Shown: one piece after another, positions 16,657 through 22,604 of the stretch
Layout of the letters: each line of letters begins with the position of its first letter
Position numbering within the stretch: position 1 is the first letter of the stretch
Assembly (NCBI GenBank): GCA_905397405.1
Contig: CAJPVJ010000590.1
Coordinates: 1 to 22,604, forward strand
Direction of reading: 5' to 3'
Length of the DNA: 22,604 nt
Origin: Oppiella nova
Lineage: Eukaryota; Arthropoda; Arachnida; Sarcoptiformes; Oppiidae
The notes under the pieces: model-generated
Told to the model about the DNA's origin: nothing
The model's input: only the letters and a program-made list of their open reading frames with translations
Database searches by the model: none
Program-made: the position numbers and the translations under genes

Positions 16657-18788
16657 ATACAAAAACATTAAATTATCAACCCTGGTTACAAGCGATCATT
16701 ACGGTTGCGCAGCATTATCGAATGCAACCTGCTGAAGAACAAATTCGTCTGCAACTGGATTGGAATAAATACACAAATATTGACGACATGTTGTCCATTA
16801 TTACCCGTCAAGTGGGTTTGAATGTTCGCAAAGCAGACTTTAGCACGGATGTACTGAATCCATGGCGATTGCCCGTTGTTGTTGAATTTAACAATGGTCA
16901 AGTTGCAGTTATCGAGAAAGTCGACAATGAGGGCAATGCAAGCTTACAGTTAAGTGGTGATCAAGGTCTTTCACAAACTTTTAATTTGCATGAACTTCAA
17001 GCCAATGCCAGTCGCGTTTATATTTTCCGACCAGAAACATCGATTCCCGATGCGCGTGTTGATGAATATATCAAACCTTATGAAAAAAGCTGGTTCTGGG
17101 ACATCGTTTTAAAAGATTGGAAACGTTATACCGACATCATGGTTGCTTCAATGATTGCCAATATTCTGGCATTGGCGACCATTATTTTCTCTATGCAAGT
17201 CTATGACCGAGTGGTGCCATCTCAATCTATTCCAACCTTGTGGGTGCTCGCGGGTGGGGTGTTGATTGCAGCTGTTTTTGAGTTTGTGTTGCGCATTGCA
17301 CGGGTTTATTTGTCAGACATTATTGGTAAACGCGCAGATCTCAAGATTTCAGACCGCGTCTTTGGTCATGCACTGCATATCCGTAATAAAGATCGCGCAC
17401 GTTCAACAGGTTCGTTTATCTCACAGATTCGTGAACTTGAAGGTGTTCGTGAATTGGTGACCTCAACAACGATCAGTGCAATTGCAGACTTACCGTTTTT
17501 CTTCCTGTTTTTAGTGATCTTCTGGATTATCGGGGGCAACATCTTTTGGGTGATGTTACTGGTTGTGCCATTGATGATTATTCCTGGCTTCTTGGTACAG
17601 AAAAAGTTGGCTCAGTTGGCCACTGAAGGGATGCGTGAGTCTGCGATTCGCAACGCGATTTTGGTCGAAGCAGTTCAAGGTATTGAGGATATCAAGTTAT
17701 TACGTGCTGAAGCCAGATTTCAAAATCAATGGAATCACATGAATGAAGTGTCTGCAGATGTCAGCATGCGGCAACGTAAAATTGTGGGTTGGTTAAATGC
17801 TTGGACACAAAAAATTCAAGGACTGACCTATGCAATTGTGGTTTTAGTGGGTTGTTTTGCGGTGATGAAAGGTGATATGACCACGGGGGCTTTGGTGGCG
17901 TGTTCGATTTTATCTTCACGTATGCTTGCACCGATTTCACAAGTTACAGGTGTACTCGGTCGTTGGCAGCAAGCCAAAGTGGCTAAAAATGGTTTAGATG
18001 AGCTAATGCAAAAGCCGGTAGACCGTCCTGATCGGGCACAATTGATTCAGCGTAAAGTCCTCTCCGGTGATTATGATTTTAAAGGTGTGGTATTTAAATA
18101 TACCGAAGATGATCCACGCCCAACTTTAGTCATTCCACAGTTAAAAATCCATGCAGGTGAAAAAGTTGCAATTCTTGGACGCAATGGCGCAGGAAAATCC
18201 AGCTTATTACAATTACTTTCAGGAATGCAATTGCCAGTACAAGGCAAGATCAGTTTGGATGGTGTCGATCAATCTTTGCTTGATCCCGATGATATTCGCC
18301 GTGATATGGCATTACTAAATCAAAATGCACATTTGTTTTTTGGGACCATCCGTGAAAATTTAACTTTGGGTGCACCATTGGCAAGTAATGATGAAATTAT
18401 CCGTGCATTACAAATCACCAATGCTTTAGAAATCGTGGAACAAAAAAAGGAAGGTCTGGATCATCTTATTCTTGAAGGAGGGGTAGGATTCTCTGGAGGG
18501 CAGAAACAAGCATTGTTACTCACACGGTTATTGCTCCGAAATCCAAATATTGTGTTGTTGGATGAACCAACTGCTTCGATTGATGATGTTTCTGAAAAAG
18601 TATTGATACAGCATTTAAAAGAATGGCTAGGTCATCGGACCTTAGTGGTGGCGACGCATCGTCCTGCTGTTTTGCAACTTGTTGATCGTATTATCGTTGT
18701 GCATGAAGGGAAGATTATCAAAGATGGGCCGCGTGATGCCATTCTAAATCCTGCACAGCAAGCAAATGCAGGAGGGAGTTCAACATGA
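16653..18788 (+). CDS. Type I secretion ABC transporter with degenerate C39 domain (LapB-like)
   Basis: A 711-residue half-transporter with three parts. Residues 1 to about 130 are a C39 peptidase-like domain without the catalytic Cys and His: the N-terminal segment reads LQAIITVAQHYRM, and QVAVIEKV stands where the active-site His would be. It is thus a docking rather than protease domain, as in RTX and Lap exporters. A six-helix membrane domain spans about 150-440. The nucleotide-binding domain has Walker A GRNGAGKSS (509-517), signature FSGGQ (613-617), Walker B ending D637-E638-P639 and the switch His669. It would power one-step export of a C-terminally signalled protein, probably a large adhesin or RTX protein. 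Both ends overlap neighbouring genes by ATGA, implying coupled translation. Confidence 0.93.
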   Translation: MNTKTLNYQPWLQAIITVAQHYRMQPAEEQIRLQLDWNKYTNIDDMLSIITRQVGLNVRKADFSTDVLNPWRLPVVVEFNNGQVAVIEKVDNEGNASLQLSGDQGLSQTFNLHELQANASRVYIFRPETSIPDARVDEYIKPYEKSWFWDIVLKDWKRYTDIMVASMIANILALATIIFSMQVYDRVVPSQSIPTLWVLAGGVLIAAVFEFVLRIARVYLSDIIGKRADLKISDRVFGHALHIRNKDRARSTGSFISQIRELEGVRELVTSTTISAIADLPFFFLFLVIFWIIGGNIFWVMLLVVPLMIIPGFLVQKKLAQLATEGMRESAIRNAILVEAVQGIEDIKLLRAEARFQNQWNHMNEVSADVSMRQRKIVGWLNAWTQKIQGLTYAIVVLVGCFAVMKGDMTTGALVACSILSSRMLAPISQVTGVLGRWQQAKVAKNGLDELMQKPVDRPDRAQLIQRKVLSGDYDFKGVVFKYTEDDPRPTLVIPQLKIHAGEKVAILGRNGAGKSSLLQLLSGMQLPVQGKISLDGVDQSLLDPDDIRRDMALLNQNAHLFFGTIRENLTLGAPLASNDEIIRALQITNALEIVEQKKEGLDHLILEGGVGFSGGQKQALLLTRLLLRNPNIVLLDEPTASIDDVSEKVLIQHLKEWLGHRTLVVATHRPAVLQLVDRIIVVHEGKIIKDGPRDAILNPAQQANAGGSST

Positions 18789-20041
18789 GCCAAGAAAAAA
18801 ATGACCAAAATATCACAGTGCAAGAGACTGAACCTGCTCAAGTTGATCATGCATCCAATATTTTACAGCGGCCAACCAATCCCTCTGCGTTAAAGTTTTC
18901 AGAACCACCGTTACCCAAATCTACATTTATTATTTGGATTGTTGCCATCGGTCTGCTGGCTTTCTTGATTTGGGCTTGTGTATTCAAGTTGGAAGAAGTT
19001 TCTACAGGAACAGGTAAAGTTGTTCCATCATCCAAAGAGCAGACGATTCAATCTTTAGATGGTGGTGTGTTGACCAGCTTGGATGTTAAAGAGGGAGATA
19101 TTATTCAAAAGGGGCAGACGCTTGCGCAAATAGACCCTACTCGATTTGAGTCACAAGTCGGTGAAAGCCAAATGAAATTACTTGCGACATTGGCTACAGC
19201 AGCACGTTTAGAGGCTGAGGTGAATGGTACCGCAATCAAGTTTCCAAAACAGGTTTTGGCCGTTCCTGCTTTGGTGAGAGAGGAAAGTGCATTATATACT
19301 TCGCGTCGCGCAAATTTGGATGAGTCGATTACTGGTTTAAAGCACGCATTGTCTTTGGTTCAAAATGAATTGCAAATGACACAACCTTTGGTGGCGAAAG
19401 GTGCTGCTTCTGAGGTTGAAGTCCTACGTTTAAAACGAGATATCAATAATTTTGAAAATCAAATTAACGACAAGCGGAATGACTATTATGTAAAGTCACG
19501 TGAAGAATTGGCACGAGCCAATGCCGATATTCAATCATTACAGCAAGTTGTTGCTGGTCGTAATGATTCGGTGAAACGCTCTACTTTTAAAGCACCTGTA
19601 CGTGGTGTGGTAAAAGAAATTGCGGTGACAACCATTGGTGGGGTTATTCCACAAAATGGTAAATTGATGACCATTGTACCGATTGATGAGCAATTATTGA
19701 TTGAAGCGCGTATTTCGCCGCGAGATATTGCCTTTATTCATCCGGGTCAACCTGCTTTGGTAAAAATCACGGCATATGATTATTCAATTTATGGTGGCTT
19801 AGATGGGAAAGTAACGGTGATTTCTCCTGATACCATCCGCGATGAAGTTAAACAAGATCAGTTTTACTATCGAGTCTATATTCGGACCGATAAAGATAAA
19901 TTGACCAATAAGGCAGGGAAATCTTTCTCAATAACGCCAGGTATGGTGGCAACGGTAGATATTCGTACTGGTCAAAAAACAATTATTGAATACTTATTGA
20001 AACCGTTTAATAAAGCCAAAGAAGCGTTAAGAGAGCGATAA
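18785..20041 (+). CDS. HlyD-family membrane fusion protein of type I secretion (LapC-like)
   Basis: A 418-residue periplasmic adaptor. A cytoplasmic tail of about 45 residues precedes one membrane helix (about 47-66, TFIIWIVAIGLLAFLIWACV). The first half of a lipoyl/biotinyl-like domain follows (about 74-125, with GGVLTSLDVKEGDIIQKGQ), then a long helical coiled-coil hairpin (about 127-262), the returning lipoyl half (KAPVRGVVKEIAV), and a C-terminal beta domain with ISPRDIAFIHPGQPALVKI, a typical HlyD/LapC signature. It should bridge the ABC transporter in the inner membrane and the TolC-like channel. The start overlaps the previous stop by four bases. It is the last gene of the operon, followed by a strong hairpin terminator. 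No substrate gene is adjacent. Confidence 0.93.
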   Translation: MSQEKNDQNITVQETEPAQVDHASNILQRPTNPSALKFSEPPLPKSTFIIWIVAIGLLAFLIWACVFKLEEVSTGTGKVVPSSKEQTIQSLDGGVLTSLDVKEGDIIQKGQTLAQIDPTRFESQVGESQMKLLATLATAARLEAEVNGTAIKFPKQVLAVPALVREESALYTSRRANLDESITGLKHALSLVQNELQMTQPLVAKGAASEVEVLRLKRDINNFENQINDKRNDYYVKSREELARANADIQSLQQVVAGRNDSVKRSTFKAPVRGVVKEIAVTTIGGVIPQNGKLMTIVPIDEQLLIEARISPRDIAFIHPGQPALVKITAYDYSIYGGLDGKVTVISPDTIRDEVKQDQFYYRVYIRTDKDKLTNKAGKSFSITPGMVATVDIRTGQKTIIEYLLKPFNKAKEALRER

Positions 20042-20064
20042 TTGCATCGTGTGGTGATTATTTT

Positions 20065-20095
20065 AAAAACCAATCTTCGGATTGGTTTTTTTGTG
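20065..20095 (+). terminator. Intrinsic terminator of the secretion operon
   Basis: Perfect 11-bp stem (20065-20075 with 20080-20090) closed by a C(UUCG)G tetraloop and followed by a T-run, 23 bases after the last stop codon of the operon. The A-run on its left makes weak activity in the other direction possible. Confidence 0.9.
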
Positions 20096-20186
20096 TTTTT
20101 ATAGTTTTGTGATCAACATGCTGATTGAGTGAATATTGTCTCTAGTGTGTAAAAGTATATGCTGATGATTTATAAACCAATAATGC

Positions 20187-20220
20187 AAAAAAAGCCCCAA
20201 TCTTTCGATCAGGGCTTTTT
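20187..20220 (-). terminator. Terminator for the tRNA-Gly pair
   Basis: An inverted repeat with outer arms AAAAAGCCC and GGGCTTTTT and an inner ATC-TTTC-GAT stem, separated by a small mismatched region. It lies just beyond the 3' end of the tRNA genes when read on the minus strand. The A-run becomes a U-run on that strand, so it fits a rho-independent terminator for the tRNA transcript. It could also act on the plus strand. Confidence 0.75.
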
Positions 20221-20225
20221 AAATT

Positions 20226-20301
20226 TGGAGCGGGAAAGGAGACTCGAACTCCCGACCCCAACCTTGGCAAGGTTATGCTCTACCAACTGAGCTATTCCCG
20301 C
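20226..20301 (-). tRNA. tRNA-Gly (GCC), CCA encoded
   Basis: Read on the minus strand, a complete cloverleaf of 76 bases: acceptor GCGGGAA pairing with TTCCCGC, D arm GCTC-AGTTGGTA-GAGC, anticodon arm TAACC-TTGCCAA-GGTTG with anticodon GCC, TTCGAGT T-loop, discriminator U and genome-encoded CCA (20226-20228 on the plus strand read TGG). It decodes GGC/GGU glycine codons. It is the downstream copy of a tandem pair whose 73-base bodies look identical, and it is probably co-transcribed with the other copy. Confidence 0.97.
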
Positions 20302-20347
20302 GGAGTCTGTCCAATTTTTTAAATAAAAAACTGAATAAAAAAATTTG

Positions 20348-20420
20348 AGCGGGAAAGGAGACTCGAACTCCCGACCCCAACCTTGGCAAGGTTATGCTCT
20401 ACCAACTGAGCTATTCCCGC
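20348..20420 (-). tRNA. tRNA-Gly (GCC), CCA not encoded
   Basis: A 73-base body apparently identical to the neighbouring tRNA-Gly(GCC), with the same stems and anticodon, nearer the promoter. After the discriminator the minus strand reads CAA instead of CCA. Flanking bases (AAATTTGAGCGGG here, AAATTTGGAGCGGG in the other copy) suggest a one-base deletion within CCA. The CCA end must then be added by the tRNA nucleotidyltransferase. Including the three bases at the CCA position would extend the gene to 20345. The gap between the two tRNAs is about 45 bases and AT-rich. Confidence 0.95.
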
Positions 20421-20429
20421 ATGCGGTGT

Positions 20430-20457
20430 ATAATACATCAACAGATGGTAGGGTCAA
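20430..20457 (-). promoter_or_regulatory. Promoter of the tRNA-Gly pair
   Basis: On the minus strand TTGACC (20452-20457) and TATTAT (20430-20435) are 16 bases apart. They are followed by ACACCGC, a GC-containing discriminator of the sort seen at stringently controlled stable-RNA promoters, and 9 bases later the first tRNA base. The regulation is inferred. Confidence 0.75.
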
Positions 20458-20637
20458 GATTTTTCTGCAAAGGAAAACACTAATTGCATAAAATAAAGAC
20501 ATTTTTATGAAAAAACTTCAAAATTTAATTTAAAAAAATCAAATCGAACAGCAAAAGCTTTGCTGAACACACAGCGATGCTCAAAGAATCCGCTATACTA
20601 TGTCATTCACCCATTGATCGATCTCTAAGGAATCAGC

Positions 20638-20946
20638 ATGAGTTTAGAACAACAATTGATTGAAAGTTTAAATCAACTTGAGCCATCACATTTAGAAGTG
20701 ATCAATGAGTCTGCTGGTCATGGCGGGTATTTTCCTGGAAAAGAGTCTCATTTTAAAGTGATCATTGTCAGTGAACAATTTGCAGGGTTACGTTTGGTAC
20801 AACGCCACCAAAAAGTGTACGCAGAAGCCAAAGCCTTACTCAGCCCTGGAAAAATTCATGCCTTAGCGATCCATGCTTATCTTCCAAGTGAGTGGCAAGG
20901 TCAAGCCCCAGCAAGTCCAGACTGCGCTCATGCACCTAAAGTATAA
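20638..20946 (+). CDS. bolA: BolA-family protein
   Basis: A 102-residue BolA-like protein with the class II KH-like fold. NESAGHGGYFPGKESHFKV (about residues 23-41) corresponds to the conserved loop and strand, RHQKVY (56-61) to the family's RHR-x-VY helix, and GKIHALAIHAYLPSEW (71-86) to the C-terminal signature with the invariant histidine H74, which in BolA-glutaredoxin complexes can bind an Fe-S cluster. BolA proteins act with monothiol glutaredoxins in Fe-S trafficking and iron sensing, and E. coli BolA also affects cell shape and biofilm genes. A good ribosome site AAGGA lies six bases before the ATG. It is followed after 17 bases by the SirB2 gene. The BolA/IbaG subgroup is not certain. 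Confidence 0.9.
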   Translation: MSLEQQLIESLNQLEPSHLEVINESAGHGGYFPGKESHFKVIIVSEQFAGLRLVQRHQKVYAEAKALLSPGKIHALAIHAYLPSEWQGQAPASPDCAHAPKV

Positions 20947-20963
20947 AGTGCAGAGTAATTAAA

Positions 20964-21356
20964 ATGGATACACATTTACTGATTAAAATCATTCACATGA
21001 CCAGTGTTGGGTTATTAATTCTGGTTTTTGTTTTACGCGCTTCAACATTATTTATTGGAACACACAACCAGCAACCGAATCCTAAAGGGCGGGTAGCTTT
21101 TGTTGCCTTGCAACATCTTTCCCTCACGGTGGTTATATTTACAGGGCTAACTTTATTGATTATGAATGAGTTTAAAGTGCAGCCTTGGTTCTATGCGAAA
21201 ATTATTTTGTTTATGGTTTTCCTTTCCTCACAAATAAAAGCCTATAAAAAGGATGATACCGTTCTTTTAACACAACGCAGAGCAGGTTTAGTGATTGGCG
21301 GAATTGCTTTGCTTGCAACTTTAGTTTTGGTGGTGCTTAAACCAGTTTTTAGTTGA
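20964..21356 (+). CDS. SirB2-family inner-membrane protein
   Basis: A 130-residue, very hydrophobic protein with about four membrane helices (near residues 5-27, 44-65, 72-90 and 105-126). The N-terminal LLIKIIHMTSVGLLILVFVLR, with its HM-x(n)-FxLR pattern, and the short KPWFYAKI-like segment (QPWFYAKIILFMV) match the SirB2 family. Its name comes from a Salmonella regulator of invasion genes, but its biochemical role is not established. It lies 17 bases after bolA and probably shares its transcript. Function here is unknown; the family call rests on length, topology and these motifs. Confidence 0.8.
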   Translation: MDTHLLIKIIHMTSVGLLILVFVLRASTLFIGTHNQQPNPKGRVAFVALQHLSLTVVIFTGLTLLIMNEFKVQPWFYAKIILFMVFLSSQIKAYKKDDTVLLTQRRAGLVIGGIALLATLVLVVLKPVFS

Positions 21357-21371
21357 TTGTTAGACATGAAT

Positions 21372-21411
21372 TTCACACTTGTATAGCGTCTAGGTTAAAC
21401 TAGATACAAGT
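21372..21411 (+). promoter_or_regulatory. Probable parA promoter with overlapping palindrome
   Basis: TTCACA (21372-21377) and TAAACT (21396-21401), 18 bases apart, form a plausible sigma-70 promoter. Overlapping it is a two-part inverted repeat: outer arms ACTTGTA (21377-21383) and TACAAGT (21405-21411), inner arms TCTAG (21389-21393) and CTAGA (21400-21404), with a 5-base bulge on the left side and a 6-base centre. The inner part is a near-palindrome of 16 bases across the -10. No good U-run follows, so an operator is more likely than a terminator for the preceding gene. Confidence 0.45.
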
Positions 21412-21441
21412 TTAAAAATAATGATAGCTTAGGGAACTTGT

Positions 21442-22278
21442 ATGCTAACTCGTGTGGTATTTAACCAAAAAGGCGGTGTAGGAAAATCAAGTATTACGGT
21501 GAATCTTGCTGCGATTAGTGCGTATCAAGGTTTTAAAACATTGGTGATTGATTTAGATCCTCAAGCAAACTCTAGCCAATATCTTTTGGGTGATGACGCC
21601 ACCTATTCTGCTGAAAAAACTGCATTAGAGCCGAATATTGAAAACTTTTTTAATGACGTACTTGGAAATCATCAACAAAAAGGATTGATTGGCAATGCCA
21701 TTGGTAGCCTTTTAAAAACAAAAAATAAAGGTTTTGAGCAATATATTCATCGTTCACCTTTTAAAGATTTGGATGTATTACCCGCCAGCCCGAGCTTAGG
21801 CGAGTTAGAACATGCGTTAGAATCAAAACATAAAATTTATAAGTTACGTGATGCGATTCAGACCTTAACCAGTCAATATGAGCGTATTTATATTGATACA
21901 CCGCCAGCATTTAACTTTTTTACCTTATCGGCACTGATCTCAGCGGATCGTGTTCTGATTCCGTTTGATTGTGATGTGTTTTCAAAACGCGCATTACAGA
22001 CGCTTATTCAAAATGTCATTGAAACTCAAGATGATCATAATGATCGACTTGAAATTGAAGGCATTGTGGTCAATCAATATCAAGCTCAGGCAAAATTACC
22101 GCGTGAAGTGGTACAACAGCTTAAAGATGAAGGTTTACCAGTTTTAGAAAATATGTTGCCACCTTCTGTATTAATGAAAGAGTCGCATCATAAAAATCTG
22201 CCATTAATTCATTTGGCTACAGATCATAAATTGACTCAAGCCTATCAATCATTGTTCAATGAGATTGATAAAAAATAA
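21442..22278 (+). CDS. Orphan ParA-family (Soj/MinD-type) ATPase
   Basis: A 278-residue ParA/MinD-type P-loop ATPase without an N-terminal DNA-binding domain. The deviant Walker A box KGGVGKSS (10-17) has both signature lysines, K10 and K15. Walker A' VIDLDPQANSS spans 35-45, and the Walker B-like YIDTPPAFNFFTLSAL lies near 150. A stretch of about 50 residues after the A' region (about 55-105, with FFNDVLGNHQQKGLIGN and LLKTKNKGFEQYI) looks longer than in plasmid-type Soj. These ATPases dimerise with ATP and position DNA, protein clusters or envelope machines. No parB-like gene lies beside it in the window, so chromosome partitioning is not supported; positioning of another cargo is possible. 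An AGGGA ribosome site lies six bases before the ATG. The next gene, a lipoprotein, starts 13 bases after its stop. Confidence 0.88.
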   Translation: MLTRVVFNQKGGVGKSSITVNLAAISAYQGFKTLVIDLDPQANSSQYLLGDDATYSAEKTALEPNIENFFNDVLGNHQQKGLIGNAIGSLLKTKNKGFEQYIHRSPFKDLDVLPASPSLGELEHALESKHKIYKLRDAIQTLTSQYERIYIDTPPAFNFFTLSALISADRVLIPFDCDVFSKRALQTLIQNVIETQDDHNDRLEIEGIVVNQYQAQAKLPREVVQQLKDEGLPVLENMLPPSVLMKESHHKNLPLIHLATDHKLTQAYQSLFNEIDKK

Positions 22279-22291
22279 TTTCGAGATCGTG

Positions 22292-22604
22292 ATGAAATCA
22301 TTGAAAATGACTTCTGTTAAATTATCAGTCGTTGCCTTAATGGCGCTTGTCGTATCGGCTTGTACGACGACGGTTAAACCCACTTATGTATCGCCTACCC
22401 AGTATCAGGCGATGAACTGTTTGCAATTGACGACAGAATTTAATCGTATTCAGCAATACATTAATAATGGTGTACAACCTGCGAAACGTACAGGCGTAGG
22501 TGTTGGACTAGGTGTCGGTGGTGGTTGGGGCAGCGGTGGCTGGGGTTGGGGGATTGGTCCAAGTATTTCTGTAAATTTAGGGCAATCTTCAAATACCAAA
22601 AATA
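22292..22604 (+). CDS. Glycine/tryptophan-rich lipoprotein, 3' end outside window
   Basis: The frame runs from ATG 22292 through 104 codons to the window end. The start MKSLKMTSVKLSVVALMAL is a lipoprotein signal peptide ending in lipobox VSAC, so C24 would be acylated; the +2 residue is Thr, which fits sorting to the outer membrane. The mature part has a short Cys-containing helix-like segment (YQAMNCLQLTTEFNRIQQYI), then a flexible glycine-rich stretch with repeated GW steps (GGGWGSGGWGWGIG) near residues 77-90. The family is not recognised. It lies 13 bases after the ParA gene and could be co-transcribed with it. A shorter start at codon 6 would leave an unusual signal peptide without the first lysines. 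Confidence 0.75.
   Translation, partial: MKSLKMTSVKLSVVALMALVVSACTTTVKPTYVSPTQYQAMNCLQLTTEFNRIQQYINNGVQPAKRTGVGVGLGVGGGWGSGGWGWGIGPSISVNLGQSSNTKN

Larger units (their letters stand above)
20042..20637. other. Non-coding region holding terminators, the tRNA-Gly pair and the bolA leader
   Basis: A 596-base stretch without protein genes. It contains the secretion-operon terminator, an unremarkable spacer (about 20096-20186), the tRNA terminator, two tRNA-Gly genes and their promoter. The last part (about 20460-20637) is the bolA leader and has a TATACT hexamer at 20594-20599 as a possible -10, without a convincing -35. Apart from these I see nothing in it. Confidence 0.7.

Noticed and set aside
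17266-17460. 64-codon plus-strand frame inside the ABC transporter gene
   Set aside because: It overlaps the membrane domain of an intact transporter gene in another frame and has no ribosome site or recognisable motif.
20226-20420. Duplicated tRNA-Gly as the end repeats (att sites) of an integrated element
   Set aside because: Only about 45 bases lie between the copies, both are complete tRNAs, and no integrase or foreign genes are nearby. A tandem tRNA cluster explains it.
21377-21411. Palindrome before parA as a terminator for the SirB2 gene
   Set aside because: The stem is interrupted by a 5-base bulge, is poor in GC and is followed by TTTAAAAATA rather than a U-run. An overlapping promoter fits better.

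Overview
The window looks like an Acinetobacter chromosome, probably not A. baumannii itself. The evidence is the gene order fnlA-fnlB-fnlC / glycosyltransferase / ItrA-type initiating transferase / galU / ugd / pgi / galE(gne1) with a convergent pgm. This is the 3' half of an Acinetobacter capsule (K) locus, and overall base composition is AT-rich. In A. baumannii, pgm is usually followed by lldP; here a type I secretion operon follows instead. Species is an inference from gene order and protein character, not from a search.

Capsule region (1-14674). The window opens inside a GT52-like glycosyltransferase, followed by a Wzy polymerase and a GT4 glycosyltransferase. These three are extremely T/A-rich and form the variable, serotype-specific part. 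From 3254 composition becomes more ordinary: FnlA, FnlB and FnlC make UDP-N-acetyl-L-fucosamine, and a WbuB-like GT4 probably transfers it. The ItrA-type phosphosugar transferase would start the repeat unit on undecaprenyl phosphate. The precursor module follows: GalU (UDP-Glc), Ugd (UDP-GlcA by annotation), Pgi, GalE/Gne1 (C4 epimerisation), and Pgm on the opposite strand. galE and pgm converge on one perfect bidirectional hairpin terminator (13261-13289). The earlier K-locus genes (wza/wzb/wzc, wzx) would lie upstream of the window.

Secretion region (14675-20041). A 370-bp divergent intergenic region carries a probable pgm promoter and a textbook CRP/Vfr-type palindrome. It precedes a three-gene operon joined by ATGA overlaps: TolC/LapE-like outer-membrane channel, LapB-like ABC transporter with a degenerate C39 domain, and LapC/HlyD-like adaptor. 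This is a complete type I secretion system of the kind that exports large adhesins, but no substrate gene is in the window. It ends at a UUCG-loop terminator.

Housekeeping region (20041-22604). Two tandem tRNA-Gly(GCC) genes lie on the minus strand with their own promoter and terminator; one encodes CCA and the other has lost one base of it. On the plus strand follow bolA, a SirB2-family membrane protein, an orphan ParA-type ATPase preceded by a palindromic promoter region, and the start of a glycine/tryptophan-rich lipoprotein running off the window.

I found no mobile element, prophage or CRISPR array, and no clear undescribed multi-gene system. The points most worth a second look are the Ugd with altered catalytic residues, the CRP-like operator before the secretion operon, the CCA difference between the tRNA copies, and the orphan ParA with its palindrome.
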